Origin: Flavivirga eckloniae
Lineage (GTDB): Bacteria > Bacteroidota > Bacteroidia > Flavobacteriales > Flavobacteriaceae
Assembly (NCBI RefSeq): GCF_002886045.1
Contig: NZ_CP025791.1
Span: 2,991,001-3,055,000, forward strand
Reading direction: 5' to 3'
DNA length: 64,000 nt
Part shown: positions 52,324 to 62,494 of the stretch, piece after piece
How the letters are laid out: the number at the start of each line of letters is the position of its first letter
Numbering within the stretch: position 1 is the stretch's first letter
Notes under the pieces: generated by a model
What the model was told of the DNA's origin: nothing
The model's database searches: none
Seen by the model: the letters and a program-made list of their open reading frames with translations, nothing else
Program-made: the position numbers and the translations under genes

Positions 52324-53586
52324 TTATATTACAAAGCCATTAGGGATTACAGCTCCTTTTTTAATTACTACTATCCCATCTTTAATAGCATAAGAATCTG
52401 TTTCGATTGGTTCTAAGTGTGGACCTCCATTAATTCTTACATCGTCACCGATACAGCAATTTTTATCTAAAATCGCATTTTTTATAAAACAACGTGCCCC
52501 GATGCCTATTGAGTTAACATTGGGGTTGGTAACGTTTTCTAATGTTTGGTAATGGTCGTTACCCATAATATAGGTGTTTATTATTGTAGATTCGTCTCCA
52601 ATTCTGGAACGAATACCAATAACCGATTTCTCAATTTTTGCAGCACTAATTATACAGCCTTCTGCGACTACGGTTTTGTTAAGCGTTGTTCCCGATACTT
52701 TTGTTGTAGGGAGCATTCGGGCTCTGGTATAAATACGTTTAGATTTATCGTATAAATCGAATTTTGGAATGTCTGCCGTTAAACCAATATTGGCTTCAAA
52801 GAACGAATCTATATTTCCAATATCGGTCCAGTAGCCTTCATATTGATAGCTTAATGTTTTGTGTTTGTCGATATTTTGTGGGATGATTTCCTTGCCAAAA
52901 TCTATGGTATTAGGATCTTTCATGAGTTTAATTAATAAATCCCTATTAAAAATATAGATTCCCATGGAAGCCAAATAGTTTCTACCCTCGTTTTTCATGT
53001 CGTCACTTACTTCAGAAACCCATTCTGGTAATACTTCGGCGTCTGGTTTTTCAATAAATGAAGTAATTACATTTTTATCGTTTGCTTTTAGAATACCAAA
53101 GGATGTGGCATCTTTAGCATTAACGGGAATGGTAGCGATAGATATTTTAGCTTTGCTTTTTATATGTGCGTCGATCATTAATTCGTAATCCATTTGGTAT
53201 AATTGATCTCCAGAAAGAATTAATACATAATCGAATTCGTGCCTTGTAAAATGGTGCATGCTCTGGCGAACAGCATCTGCCGTACCCTGAAACCATGTTT
53301 TATTTGCTGGTGTTTGTTCTGCTGCTAATACATCGACAAAAGCCGAACTGAAAAAACTAAAATGATACGTGTTTTTAATATGCCTATTTAACGATGCGGA
53401 ATTAAATTGTGTTAAAACAAATATGCGTTTTATGTTCGAATTAATACAATTTGAAATAGGTATATCAACCAACCTATATTTACCCGCAATTGGAACTGCT
53501 GGTTTAGATCTTGCTTCTGTTAATGGATATAATCTGGAGCCTTGACCGCCCCCTAAAATAATGGCTAAAACTTTATCGTTAATCAT
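52324..53586 (-). CDS. glgC: Glucose-1-phosphate adenylyltransferase
   Basis: 420 residues. ADP-glucose pyrophosphorylase, the committed step of glycogen synthesis. Seen: LGGGQGSRLYPLTEARSKPAVPIAGKYRLVDIPISNCINS in segments (nucleotide-binding GGGxGxRL-LT and the PAVP motif), QGTADAVRQ, ILSGDQLYQMDY, SFIEKPD, and the C-terminal left-handed beta-helix hexapeptides after residue 290. Regulated by sugar phosphates in characterised homologues. Located between glgA (4-base gap) and glgB (3-base gap). Confidence 0.98.
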   Translation of the reverse strand: MINDKVLAIILGGGQGSRLYPLTEARSKPAVPIAGKYRLVDIPISNCINSNIKRIFVLTQFNSASLNRHIKNTYHFSFFSSAFVDVLAAEQTPANKTWFQGTADAVRQSMHHFTRHEFDYVLILSGDQLYQMDYELMIDAHIKSKAKISIATIPVNAKDATSFGILKANDKNVITSFIEKPDAEVLPEWVSEVSDDMKNEGRNYLASMGIYIFNRDLLIKLMKDPNTIDFGKEIIPQNIDKHKTLSYQYEGYWTDIGNIDSFFEANIGLTADIPKFDLYDKSKRIYTRARMLPTTKVSGTTLNKTVVAEGCIISAAKIEKSVIGIRSRIGDESTIINTYIMGNDHYQTLENVTNPNVNSIGIGARCFIKNAILDKNCCIGDDVRINGGPHLEPIETDSYAIKDGIVVIKKGAVIPNGFVI

Positions 53587-53590
53587 ATTT

Positions 53591-54997
53591 TTAGTTTATG
53601 GATTTGTATAGTTTAATGTATTCTTTAGCAGATGCGTCCCAGGAATGGTTAATTTTCATAACCTGAGCGCTCAATTTCTTGTAGGTAGTGCTATCTTTAT
53701 AGAGGGAAACACCTCTATCAATTGCATTCGTGATCTCTGAAACAGTAACGTTGGCATGGCTAATACCAAATCCGTTTTCTTCTGAAATGTCAGTAACAGT
53801 ATCTTTAAGCCCTCCTATGCTTCTTACTATGGGGATGGTGCCATACCTTAGCGCATACATTTGGTTGAGTCCACAAGGCTCTACTCGTGAAGGCATGAGT
53901 AAAAAATCTGCACCAGCATAAATAACATGAGATAAAGCTTCGTCGTAGCCTATAAAAGCATTGTAAGTCCCTTTATAATCATTTTTTAGGGCTTCCAACT
54001 GTATTTCAACATCGTCATGCCCAGAGCCTAGTAATAGAATGGAAGCCTTGTTTTTTTCAAGAACTTTTTTAAATGTTTCGGGAAAGAGGTCAGATCCTTT
54101 TTCGCCGACCAATCTACCAATAAAAGCAAAAAGAGGTTTGTTAACATCTAAATTAAAGGTGTCGCATAAATGCTTCTTATTTGCCTTTTTACCGGCTACT
54201 ACTGTTTTGGTACTATAGTTTGAAATAAGGTAATTATCGGTTTCGGGGTTCCATACGTTCCAATCGATACCGTTTAGAATACCAGAACATTTTGCGCTTT
54301 CATGATTTAACAGACTTTCTAGACCATTAGCAGCGGTTTTTAATTCTTCCATGTAGCTTGGTGATACCGTGGTAACTCCCCAGGCGCATTTTATAGCTGC
54401 TGCCAATGGGTTTATATTCCCCGACCAATCTAAAAGTCCAACATTTTGAAAATTAAAAGGAGGAATTAAGTCTACTTTTTTATGAGAAAACCATCCTTGG
54501 TATTGGGCATTGTGTATGGTTAATAAATTAGGGATTTTTCTAAACGTTTCATATTTAAAACTTTCTTGAAGCATGAAAGGAACAAGACCTGTATGGTGAT
54601 CATGGCAGTGTATAAAATCGGGATGTTTATCCCAGGTTAACATCCAGTCCAGAGCTGCAATTTGAAAGGCTAAAAATCGTTCAGTATCATCATTGGAGTA
54701 AACATATTCCTTAAACAAAAGCTGAGGTACATCAACAAAGAATATATCAAACTCCAAAAGGCTTTCTTTTAGAGTTAATATTTTAAACGGATATAGTGTG
54801 TCCCCTAAGCTTAATTGAGATTCATAAACCGTATTAAATGTATTCGCTTTTGTAAACTTGTTATTATAAAAAGGCATAATAACCTGAGATGAAATTGTTG
54901 CACTATTTTGATATTTAGGTAATGCTCCAACAACATCTGCCAACCCTCCTATTTTTGCTACTGGGTAGCATTCTGCGCTAATGTGTACAATATTCAT
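53591..54997 (-). CDS. glgA: Glycogen synthase (ADP-glucose type)
   Basis: 468 residues, GT5. Elongates alpha-1,4-glucan from ADP-glucose. Seen: HISAECYPVAKIGGLADVVGALPK (KxGGL acceptor motif with A), HCHDHHTGLVPF, the GT-B second half LFAFIGRLVGEKGSD, DFLLMPSRVEPCGLNQMYALRYGT (E-x7-E catalytic signature). First gene of the operon; its 272-base leader (54998-55269) is shared with the divergently transcribed two-component kinase. The leader has no recognisable operator. Confidence 0.97.
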   Translation of the reverse strand: MNIVHISAECYPVAKIGGLADVVGALPKYQNSATISSQVIMPFYNNKFTKANTFNTVYESQLSLGDTLYPFKILTLKESLLEFDIFFVDVPQLLFKEYVYSNDDTERFLAFQIAALDWMLTWDKHPDFIHCHDHHTGLVPFMLQESFKYETFRKIPNLLTIHNAQYQGWFSHKKVDLIPPFNFQNVGLLDWSGNINPLAAAIKCAWGVTTVSPSYMEELKTAANGLESLLNHESAKCSGILNGIDWNVWNPETDNYLISNYSTKTVVAGKKANKKHLCDTFNLDVNKPLFAFIGRLVGEKGSDLFPETFKKVLEKNKASILLLGSGHDDVEIQLEALKNDYKGTYNAFIGYDEALSHVIYAGADFLLMPSRVEPCGLNQMYALRYGTIPIVRSIGGLKDTVTDISEENGFGISHANVTVSEITNAIDRGVSLYKDSTTYKKLSAQVMKINHSWDASAKEYIKLYKSIN

Positions 54998-55269
54998 ATA
55001 TAGTTTTGCGTATCTTATAAACTTACGAAATAATTAGCTAATTTTTTTGTATGATTTTATTTTTAAGAAAAATAAAATATAACTGAGATTAATTGCGAGT
55101 ATTGCTAACAAAAATTAAAAAAAATACATAAAAACTCTTAATTTTTTTACTAGGTTATGAAAATGTCTTAGTGTGTTAGTTTTAGTTGTTAAGGAGAAAA
55201 AATCAATTTATTGAATATTTAAGAGTAAAGATTATATTTGTTTTACTGTTAAAAAAACAGCTACAAAAT

Positions 55270-57297
55270 ATGTTTGCTCCTTTTACTCTAACATGCATAC
55301 TTCTTTTTTGTTTAAATCTATGTGCGCAAAATACTTCTTTTGAAAAGCAACTTGATAGTATTCAGGAGTTAAGACGGTTATCTAAAAATGATGATTTAGA
55401 TATCGATACTCGGATATTGTATGCTAAAAGGGCTAGCGAGTTGTCTTATGAAATTGGTGTTGATTCTACTATATTTTTATCAGATATAAATCGTGTAGAT
55501 TTTTTTCTAAATACTAAGGACTTTTATGCCTTTAAAAAAGTTTTTCATAAACGATTTAAATTAGCTAAAAAGTTCAATGACTCTACACAGATTACTTTTT
55601 ATAGTAGCTTATTAGGAGAATACTATTATTCTTTTACTGAAAATATAAGACCAGACAGTAGTTATTATTACTATAACATTTCTCAAGAAATTTATAAAGT
55701 ACAGAAGAATAATTTCAATAGGGCATTAATTCTACATCGAATTGCAATTCTACAAAAAGATGAGAAATTTTTTGTTGGTAGTGAAGTTAATCTTATAGAA
55801 GCACTTTCATTATTAGAAACATTAAAAGAGTCTGATATAATAAACAGGAGGAAAGCTTATGTTTATAGTTGTTTAGGTATGGTATTTGACGAACAAAAGC
55901 AATTTGAAAAATCTATCGAGTATTATAATTTATGCCTTAAAATGAAAAATAGGCTTAAAGGAAATAATCAACGAGCTATTCATATAACACACATTAGTAT
56001 AGGTAACACATTCAAACATTCAGGTCAACTTGACAGAGCTATTAAAATGTATACTAAAGTTTTAGATGATAAAGCTTTCATACGTAAAGACAGTAGTTTA
56101 TTTGCCCTTGTATTAGATAATTATGCGCATGCTCTGTATTTATCCGAAGATTATAATCAATTACCTAATTTATATTTAAGAGCCTTAAAAGTTTGTAATG
56201 ATGTTAATGATAAGTATAAAACCATAATCATCCATCAGCATTTAGCTGAGTTCTATTATTATAAAAAACAAAAAGATTCTGCATTGTATCATGGTTATAA
56301 AGCAAAGGAGATTTCAGAACAATTCTACAAAGACGATTTGTTAAAATCACTTTTAGTTTTATCGAAAATAGAAGAAGACAGTATTGCTGTAAAGCATTAT
56401 GAATCTTATATAACTCTAAATGATAGCATACAGAGAGAAGATCGCCTAAAAAGAAACAAATACGCCAGGATACAATTTGAAACCGATCAATATATAAAAG
56501 AAACCGAGCGCTTAAGCATCCAAAATATTTTAATTTCTGTAATTGGTGGGATATCGTTATTAGTATTAGGGCTTTTATATTTTATACGAGTTCAACGTTC
56601 TAAAAACAAGGCTTTAGTATTTGCAAGTGAGCAAGAAAAAGCCAATCGGGAGATTTATAAGCTCATGTTGCAACAACAAACTAGGCAAGAAGAAGGCCGT
56701 TTACAAGAGCGACACAGAATTGCAGAAGATTTGCATGATGGTGTTTTGAGTAGGTTGTTTAGTACAAGAATGGGCATGGGGTTTTTAAATATTAAAGGAG
56801 ACGAAACGACTTTGCAAGAGTACCGGACATTTATAGAGGAAATACAAGATATAGAAAAAGAAGTGCGGGATGTTACTCATGTACTTCGAGAAGATAATAC
56901 CTTGATAAAAACCAGTTTTGAATCCATGCTTGAAGATTATATGAAGCATCAAAGTTCTATTGGAGGGTTTAAGTATGAGGTGGAAAAAATGAATGAGGTA
57001 AATCTTGATTCGCTTAATGATCGAATAAGAGTAGAGATTTACCGTATTGTTCAAGAGTCGATGCAAAATATTATAAAACATGCTCAGGCTGATAACGTTA
57101 TTATTTCTTTTATGCTAAAAGAATATGTTTTAGAAATTAAGATCAAAGATGATGGCATAGGCTTTGATACAAATGATAGACATAAAGGGATAGGTTTAAA
57201 AAATATAGCCTCAAGGGTGTCGAAACTTAAAGGCAGTTATAATATAGCTTCTACTGAAGATAAAGGAACAGAATTAAATATAAATATACCCGTTTAA
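55270..57297 (+). CDS. TPR-containing histidine kinase (HisKA_3 type)
   Basis: 675 residues from ATG 55270, which starts a signal peptide (TLTCILLFCLNLCAQ); the open TTG extension to 55186 is not used. A periplasmic TPR region spans 30-430 (for example EKSIEYYNLCLKMKNRLK and LDRAIKMYTKVLDD), followed by one membrane helix near 440-460 (ILISVIGGISLLVLGLLYFI) and a coiled coil. The kinase core has RHRIAEDLHDGVLSRLFSTR with phospho-acceptor His near 498, and the HATPase motifs VQESMQNIIKHA, DDGIGFD and HKGIGLKNI. The response regulator gene follows after 17 bases. The ligand is unknown. Confidence 0.94.
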   Translation: MFAPFTLTCILLFCLNLCAQNTSFEKQLDSIQELRRLSKNDDLDIDTRILYAKRASELSYEIGVDSTIFLSDINRVDFFLNTKDFYAFKKVFHKRFKLAKKFNDSTQITFYSSLLGEYYYSFTENIRPDSSYYYYNISQEIYKVQKNNFNRALILHRIAILQKDEKFFVGSEVNLIEALSLLETLKESDIINRRKAYVYSCLGMVFDEQKQFEKSIEYYNLCLKMKNRLKGNNQRAIHITHISIGNTFKHSGQLDRAIKMYTKVLDDKAFIRKDSSLFALVLDNYAHALYLSEDYNQLPNLYLRALKVCNDVNDKYKTIIIHQHLAEFYYYKKQKDSALYHGYKAKEISEQFYKDDLLKSLLVLSKIEEDSIAVKHYESYITLNDSIQREDRLKRNKYARIQFETDQYIKETERLSIQNILISVIGGISLLVLGLLYFIRVQRSKNKALVFASEQEKANREIYKLMLQQQTRQEEGRLQERHRIAEDLHDGVLSRLFSTRMGMGFLNIKGDETTLQEYRTFIEEIQDIEKEVRDVTHVLREDNTLIKTSFESMLEDYMKHQSSIGGFKYEVEKMNEVNLDSLNDRIRVEIYRIVQESMQNIIKHAQADNVIISFMLKEYVLEIKIKDDGIGFDTNDRHKGIGLKNIASRVSKLKGSYNIASTEDKGTELNINIPV

Positions 57298-57314
57298 CAA
57301 AGCGTTTCAAAAGT

Positions 57315-57977
57315 ATGAATGTATTAATTATTGAAGACCACCCGTTAATTAGTAATGCTTATAAAAATGCACTTGCCCTCGTTAGTGCAAAAGATAAAGC
57401 CTTAACGTTTAATATTGACATTGCAGTAAGTTGCGATGAAGCTTATTTAAGAATTAAAGATGCGCAAAATACCAAAGCTACTATTGATATTGTTTTTCTT
57501 GATATTAAATTACCTCCATCCAAAGACGGTAAAATAATTTCTGGGGAAGATTTAGGTATTAAGATAAGAACGCTTTTTCCGAAAACGAAAATAATTATCG
57601 CAACTACATATAATGATAACTATAGAATTAACAGTATTTTTAAAAGTGTAAATCCTGATGGGTTTTTAATAAAGAATGATTTAAACCCGGAAGAGCTTAT
57701 TTTGGCTATTGAAAGCATAATAAAGGATGACCCCTATTATAGTAAGTCTGTAGTTCGGTTAATGCGCCAAGAAACTTCTAACAATTTAGTAATAGACGAT
57801 ATTGATAGAAAATTATTATATGAATTATCCCGAGGCACAAAAATGGGCGAATTACCCCAAATAATGCCACTTTCTAAAACTGCTTTAGAAAGGAGAAAGC
57901 GAGCATTAAAAGAGCTTTTTGATGTTAAAGCAGACAGAGACTTACTTAAAATTGCAGAACAAAAAGGGTTTATTTAA
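57315..57977 (+). CDS. Response regulator with atypical LuxR-like output domain
   Basis: 220 residues. Receiver: [11 protein letters not shown] at the N-terminus, phospho-acceptor Asp in [10 protein letters not shown] near 60, Thr in IIATTYND near 96, and Lys in FLIKND near 119. The output region (about residues 155-215) resembles a LuxR helix-turn-helix but lacks its usual invariant residues: [21 protein letters not shown] then [20 protein letters not shown]. It overlaps the convergent lepA gene end by 4 bases. It is paired with the upstream TPR kinase. Confidence 0.9.
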   Translation: MNVLIIEDHPLISNAYKNALALVSAKDKALTFNIDIAVSCDEAYLRIKDAQNTKATIDIVFLDIKLPPSKDGKIISGEDLGIKIRTLFPKTKIIIATTYNDNYRINSIFKSVNPDGFLIKNDLNPEELILAIESIIKDDPYYSKSVVRLMRQETSNNLVIDDIDRKLLYELSRGTKMGELPQIMPLSKTALERRKRALKELFDVKADRDLLKIAEQKGFI

Positions 57978-59770
57978 TCGTTCAGCTTTAAAACTGCCAT
58001 AAATGCTTCTTGTGGTATTTCTACATTACCTACCTGACGCATACGTTTTTTTCCTTTTTTCTGTTTTTCAAGGAGTTTACGTTTACGGGAAATATCTCCC
58101 CCATAACATTTAGCAGTAACGTCTTTACGTAGTGCTTTTGTAGTTTCTCTGGAAATAATTTTGGCTCCAATTGCTGCCTGAATAGGAATATCGAATTGTT
58201 GGCGAGGAATTAACTCTTTTAATTTCTCACACATCTTTTTCCCAATGTTTGCTGCATTATCGGCGTGAATTAATGCCGAAAGCGCATCAACAGGCTGTGA
58301 GTTTAATAAAATATCTACACGAACCAATTTCGATTGTTTCATACCTATAGGGTGATAATCGAAAGATGCATACCCTTTAGAAACAGTTTTTAAACGGTCG
58401 TAAAAGTCGAATACAATCTCAGCTAAAGGCATATCGAATGTTAATTCAACACGTTCGGTGGTTAGATAAGTTTGATTGGTAATTTGTCCACGTTTTTCAA
58501 TACAAAGCGACATAACATTACCAACAAAATCGGCTTTTGTGATTATTGTTGCTTTTATATAAGGTTCTTCAACACGATCTAAAATGGATGGTTCTGGTAA
58601 ATCCGACGGATTATTAACGATTACAGTTTTATCTGGAGATTTCCTTGTAAATGCATGGTAAGATACGTTTGGAACCGTTGTAATTACGGTCATATTGAAC
58701 TCTCGCTCTAAACGTTCCTGAATAATTTCCATATGCAACATGCCCAGGAAACCACAGCGGAAACCAAACCCTAAAGCGGCTGAACTTTCTGGAGCAAACA
58801 CCAACGACGCATCGTTTAGCTGAAGCTTTTCCATAGATGCTCTAAGCTCTTCGTAATCTTCGGTATCTACAGGGTATATACCAGCAAAAACCATGGGTTT
58901 TACATCTTCAAACCCTTCAATAGCATTAGTTGTTGGGGTTTTAGCATCTGTAATGGTATCCCCAACTTTAACTTCTTTGGCCTCTTTAATACCTGTAATT
59001 ACGTAACCAACATCACCTGCCTGGATTTCTTTTTTAGGAACTTGTTTGAGTTTTAAAGTCCCTACTTCATCAGCAAAATAATTTTTATCGGTAGCAATAA
59101 ACTTAATGTTTTGCCCTTTTTTAATAGAACCGTTTATAACCCTAAAATAAGTTTCTACACCACGAAACGGATTATAAACCGAGTCGAATATTAAGGCTTG
59201 TAATGGTTCATCTATGTTTCCTTTTGGCGATGGAATGCGCTCAATAATGGCTTTTAGGACATTATCGACCCCGAAACCTGTTTTTCCACTGGCATGAATC
59301 ACTTCTTCCGGATCGCAACCTAAAAGGTCTACAATATCGTCTGTAACTTCTTCCGGATTGGCACTAGGCAAATCCACTTTATTAAGGACCGGAATGATTT
59401 CCAGATCGTTTTCCAGGGCTAAATATAAATTAGAAATAGTCTGAGCCTGGATACTCTGTGCTGCATCTACAATAAGTAAAGCGCCTTCGCAAGCAGCAAT
59501 AGAACGGGAAACCTCATAAGAGAAATCAACATGGCCCGGAGTATCAATTAGGTTTAAAACATACTCCTTATCTTCAAAAACATACTCCATTTGTATGGCA
59601 TGCGATTTTATAGTGATACCACGTTCACGTTCCAAATCCATACTATCCAAAAGCTGATCCTGCTTCTCTCTGGCAGTTACAGCGCCTGTATAATCCAACA
59701 AACGGTCTGCGAGCGTACTCTTACCGTGATCTATATGTGCAATAATGCAAAAGTTTCTAATGTGCTTCAT
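57974..59770 (-). CDS. lepA: Elongation factor 4 (ribosomal back-translocase)
   Basis: 598 residues from Met in [12 protein letters not shown] (an ATG two codons earlier is possible). Translational GTPase that remodels translocated ribosomes. G1 HIDHGKST, switch [12 protein letters not shown]3 DTPGHVDF, G4 NKVDLPSA, then domains II-V and the LepA C-terminal region with [24 protein letters not shown] and [25 protein letters not shown]. Length is normal. Convergent with the response regulator (4-base overlap). An 87-base gap separates it from the twin small membrane genes upstream. Confidence 0.98.
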   Translation of the reverse strand: MKHIRNFCIIAHIDHGKSTLADRLLDYTGAVTAREKQDQLLDSMDLERERGITIKSHAIQMEYVFEDKEYVLNLIDTPGHVDFSYEVSRSIAACEGALLIVDAAQSIQAQTISNLYLALENDLEIIPVLNKVDLPSANPEEVTDDIVDLLGCDPEEVIHASGKTGFGVDNVLKAIIERIPSPKGNIDEPLQALIFDSVYNPFRGVETYFRVINGSIKKGQNIKFIATDKNYFADEVGTLKLKQVPKKEIQAGDVGYVITGIKEAKEVKVGDTITDAKTPTTNAIEGFEDVKPMVFAGIYPVDTEDYEELRASMEKLQLNDASLVFAPESSAALGFGFRCGFLGMLHMEIIQERLEREFNMTVITTVPNVSYHAFTRKSPDKTVIVNNPSDLPEPSILDRVEEPYIKATIITKADFVGNVMSLCIEKRGQITNQTYLTTERVELTFDMPLAEIVFDFYDRLKTVSKGYASFDYHPIGMKQSKLVRVDILLNSQPVDALSALIHADNAANIGKKMCEKLKELIPRQQFDIPIQAAIGAKIISRETTKALRKDVTAKCYGGDISRKRKLLEKQKKGKKRMRQVGNVEIPQEAFMAVLKLND

Positions 59771-59862
59771 GGTCAAAAAAATCTTTCTAAAAAAGATTCT
59801 GCAAAGATAGAGGATTTAAACGAAGTTTGTTAATATTTTAATTTATTGAAAGGAAACAAAAA

Positions 59863-60066
59863 TTACATCACCATACTACTACAAATACCTAAGCTTACAA
59901 TAACATAAAGTGCCGCAAGAATAAACAACACTTTTGCAGCTTTTTTGTTATTTGCGCGTATAGCAAATCCTATAATAGCTAATAAAATAGCAGGACCAAA
60001 CATAATGACCAGAATTAAGTATATCAGGCCATCTAAATTCATGTTTCCTTCTAAAAAGTAAACCAT
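59863..60066 (-). CDS. Small membrane protein, paralogue B
   Basis: 67 residues, two hydrophobic helices (LIYLILVIMFGPAILLAIIGFAI and VLFILAALYVIVSLGIC) joined by RANNKKAAK. It is clearly homologous to the preceding gene at 60077 (shared IMFxPxxLLxIIGxAIRAxNxK and SLGICxSMxx endings), so a tandem duplication. Ten bases separate the two. Function unknown; co-transcribed with the radical SAM and Lgt-like genes. Confidence 0.75.
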   Translation of the reverse strand: MVYFLEGNMNLDGLIYLILVIMFGPAILLAIIGFAIRANNKKAAKVLFILAALYVIVSLGICSSMVM

Positions 60067-60076
60067 AGTTAAATTT

Positions 60077-60280
60077 TTATATCATCATACTGCCACATAT
60101 ACCAAGGCTTATTAAAAGATAAACCGCCGCTAGTATCATAAGTATTTTTGATGTTTTTCGGTTTTTTGCTCTAATGGCCAATCCAATAATTAGTAGGATT
60201 AATGGAGGTAAGAACATAATGGCTAAAACTAGTAAAAATATGCCCAAATAATTTCCGCCCTCAACTATTAATGTAGTCAT
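60077..60280 (-). CDS. Small membrane protein, paralogue A
   Basis: 67 residues, the same two-helix plan as the next gene: GIFLLVLAIMFLPPLILLIIGLAI, the RAKNRKTSK loop, then ILMILAAVYLLISLGICGSMMI. Its ATG overlaps the radical SAM stop by 4 bases, so translational coupling with that enzyme is likely. Probably a partner or membrane anchor for the lipid enzymes of this operon; inference from context only. Confidence 0.78.
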   Translation of the reverse strand: MTTLIVEGGNYLGIFLLVLAIMFLPPLILLIIGLAIRAKNRKTSKILMILAAVYLLISLGICGSMMI

Positions 60281-61671
60281 AATATATCGTTTCTAAGTTC
60301 CTCTAAATATTCTTTTTTATCATCTCTGTAAAACAAGTTCATAGTTTCAAAAGGGATAATTTTATTGTCTTTATCTACAATATGCACACAGGATTTTTTA
60401 ATAGCACGTACATCAAAGTTATAAGCGTCAATAAACTGCATGATAATAACGCGAAATAGATTATCGTAACCCAAATTTGGCGCATCAATATTTGGTAGGC
60501 AACACATGATAGATTTTAAGTTTTCTTCGGCTACTTCAACAGAATTTCCGGTACTAAAAAGTTCTATCATCTTACCCTTTATGTTTTCGTCCTGTTCGTA
60601 AATAATGGTGTTTTTACTATTATCCAACAAATCATTTGGGTTTATATATCGTGTAAGCGGAAACACTTCATCGCCTAATTTAAGGGCGTATCCCATAACC
60701 AACGCATCGGGATTGCAAGGCACTGGCAGTAAATCGTCTGGATTAAAAATGGTGGTTTGCTCCATAATTTTGCGGCGTACTTCTGTAAGCGTCATTCTGT
60801 CGGTTTCTGGATTGAAATGTTCCAGTCTTCCTGCTATTTGAGTTGGCTGAAGGGTGACACCTCTTACGCATTTTTGCTTCAAGGCGAAGTCTATGGTTTT
60901 ACCAATTTCATGATCGTTTAGCCCCTTTTGAAGGGTTACTACCAAAGTGGTTGATAAATTGAGTTTGTTTAAATTTTCAAGAGCTTGTGTTCTGATATCG
61001 TTTAAATCGGCACCTCGGAGTTCTTGCAACACGCTATTTTCAAAAGAATCGAACTGCAAATAGATTTCAAAATCGGGAGTATAGGTTTTAAGCTTTTCCG
61101 CGAAAGCGAAATCTTTGGCAATTTTAATGCCGTTGGTGTTTAGCATTAAATGCCGAATGGGTAGCGACTTTGCATAATCTAAAATCTCAAAGAATTGCGG
61201 ATGAATTGTTGGTTCGCCACCGCTAATTTGAACAACATCAGGTTCTTTTTCGTTGGCAACAATAGTATCCAGCATGGTTTTTACTTCTTCCAGAGTACGA
61301 TGTCTTCCGTAAGTAGGTGATGAACCGGCATAGCAGGTCGGACAGGTTAAGTTGCATCTATCGGTGACTTCTACTACAGTTAAGCATGAATGTTGTTCGT
61401 GATCTGGACATAAGCCACAATCGTAAGGACAACCATAATCGGTTTTGGTATTAAATCTATATGGTGTTTCAGAAGGCTTGTTGTAATTTCTAATGTTTTT
61501 ATAATAAGGAATATCGTCGGCAATTAATACCTTGGAATTCCCATGCTCCGGACAACGTTTTAGCATATAAACATTGTCATTTTCAAATACTATTTTAGCA
61601 TCAACTCGTTTTAAACAATCCGGACAAAGGCTTAAGGTAAAATCGTAATAGGTATATTTTCTAACGGGCAT
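60277..61671 (-). CDS. Radical SAM enzyme related to lipid-joining (Tes/MJ0619-type) enzymes
   Basis: 464 residues. The N-terminal part has a Cys-x2-Cys pair (LCPDCLKR) and CPEHG. Then GCPYDCGLCPDHEQHSC, an auxiliary cluster-type segment, precedes the radical SAM motif CNLTCPTCYA (CxxxCxxC, near 108-115) and ISGGEPTIHP. This order and the DCGLCPxHxxH segment recall tetraether synthase homologues that couple lipid chains. Two small membrane proteins follow and an Lgt-like gene overlaps upstream by 11 bases. Inference: lipid or lipoprotein acyl-chain modification using S-adenosylmethionine; an exact reaction cannot be assigned. Confidence 0.78.
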   Translation of the reverse strand: MPVRKYTYYDFTLSLCPDCLKRVDAKIVFENDNVYMLKRCPEHGNSKVLIADDIPYYKNIRNYNKPSETPYRFNTKTDYGCPYDCGLCPDHEQHSCLTVVEVTDRCNLTCPTCYAGSSPTYGRHRTLEEVKTMLDTIVANEKEPDVVQISGGEPTIHPQFFEILDYAKSLPIRHLMLNTNGIKIAKDFAFAEKLKTYTPDFEIYLQFDSFENSVLQELRGADLNDIRTQALENLNKLNLSTTLVVTLQKGLNDHEIGKTIDFALKQKCVRGVTLQPTQIAGRLEHFNPETDRMTLTEVRRKIMEQTTIFNPDDLLPVPCNPDALVMGYALKLGDEVFPLTRYINPNDLLDNSKNTIIYEQDENIKGKMIELFSTGNSVEVAEENLKSIMCCLPNIDAPNLGYDNLFRVIIMQFIDAYNFDVRAIKKSCVHIVDKDNKIIPFETMNLFYRDDKKEYLEELRNDIL

Positions 61672-62461
61672 GTTTAAAAACGTTTAAAATGGTTTTATAA
61701 TAGTAAAGGAGACAAATTATACATAATATTTGGATTGTGCTAAGCCAAAGAATGTAAAATGTATTTGGTTTTAGGAACTCGATAAAAAATCTGAACGAAA
61801 AATAAAAAACCATAAACCATTTAAACAGATCACCGTTTTTTAATGAGGCTTTATTTTGGATACGTTTTAAACTAAAAAACAACAGGATTAAAAATACTAA
61901 TTCGTATAAGGCTACTGGGTGGCGTAATAATCCATCGCCCAGATCCATACCAAAAACCGAGGAGGTTTCTCTACCATAGGTAAATTCATTTATTCCGGAC
62001 AGAAAGCATCCAATGCGGCCGATAAATATGCCCAGTATAATTGGAAACACAAATAAATCTCCAGATGATTGGGTTTCACCAATTCGTTTTTTAGCAATTT
62101 CAACACCTAATAAACCACCAAACAGCCCTCCCATAATGGTTTTTGTGTTTAGTAGTTGAATCAAATTCTCCTGTGAGAGACTCACTAGCGGGTTTTCTAA
62201 AAACCCAACAATTCTGGAACCAATCAGAGCACCGAGAGCCGCTCCTAAGATAATGGACAGCCTGTTGTTTGATGAAATAACATCATTACTATGTCTTCGT
62301 AGTATTACGTAATACCGAAACGCGACAAAGAATGCTAGGTATTCCAGAATCAGGTGGATGTTTGTCTTGTATCCGAAAAGAATGGGTTCGTAGGGGATGT
62401 TCAAAAAGTTGAAATTTGGAACTAAAAATACAACAATATTGAAGGGAAGAACACATTTCAT
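61661..62461 (-). CDS. Lgt-like membrane protein (prolipoprotein diacylglyceryl transferase homologue)
   Basis: 266 residues with about seven membrane segments. The Lgt signature region is IGRIGCFLSGINEFTYGRETSSVFGMDLGDGLLRHPVALYE (near 166-206), read against GRxGNFxNGE and RHPxQLYE in true Lgt. Several Lgt positions differ (N to C, E to N), so it may be a paralogue with another phospholipid-based acceptor. It starts the operon lgt-like, radical SAM, two mini membrane genes. Its promoter region (33 bases) is shared with dusB on the other strand. Confidence 0.8.
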   Translation of the reverse strand: MKCVLPFNIVVFLVPNFNFLNIPYEPILFGYKTNIHLILEYLAFFVAFRYYVILRRHSNDVISSNNRLSIILGAALGALIGSRIVGFLENPLVSLSQENLIQLLNTKTIMGGLFGGLLGVEIAKKRIGETQSSGDLFVFPIILGIFIGRIGCFLSGINEFTYGRETSSVFGMDLGDGLLRHPVALYELVFLILLFFSLKRIQNKASLKNGDLFKWFMVFYFSFRFFIEFLKPNTFYILWLSTIQILCIICLLYYYKTILNVFKHAR

Positions 62462-62494
62462 TAAAAAACTGTAATTTTGCCCAAAATTTAAATT

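Noticed and set aside
55186-55269. N-terminal extension of the TPR kinase from TTG
   Set aside because: The extension precedes a proper signal peptide that begins at ATG 55270, so it would block export.
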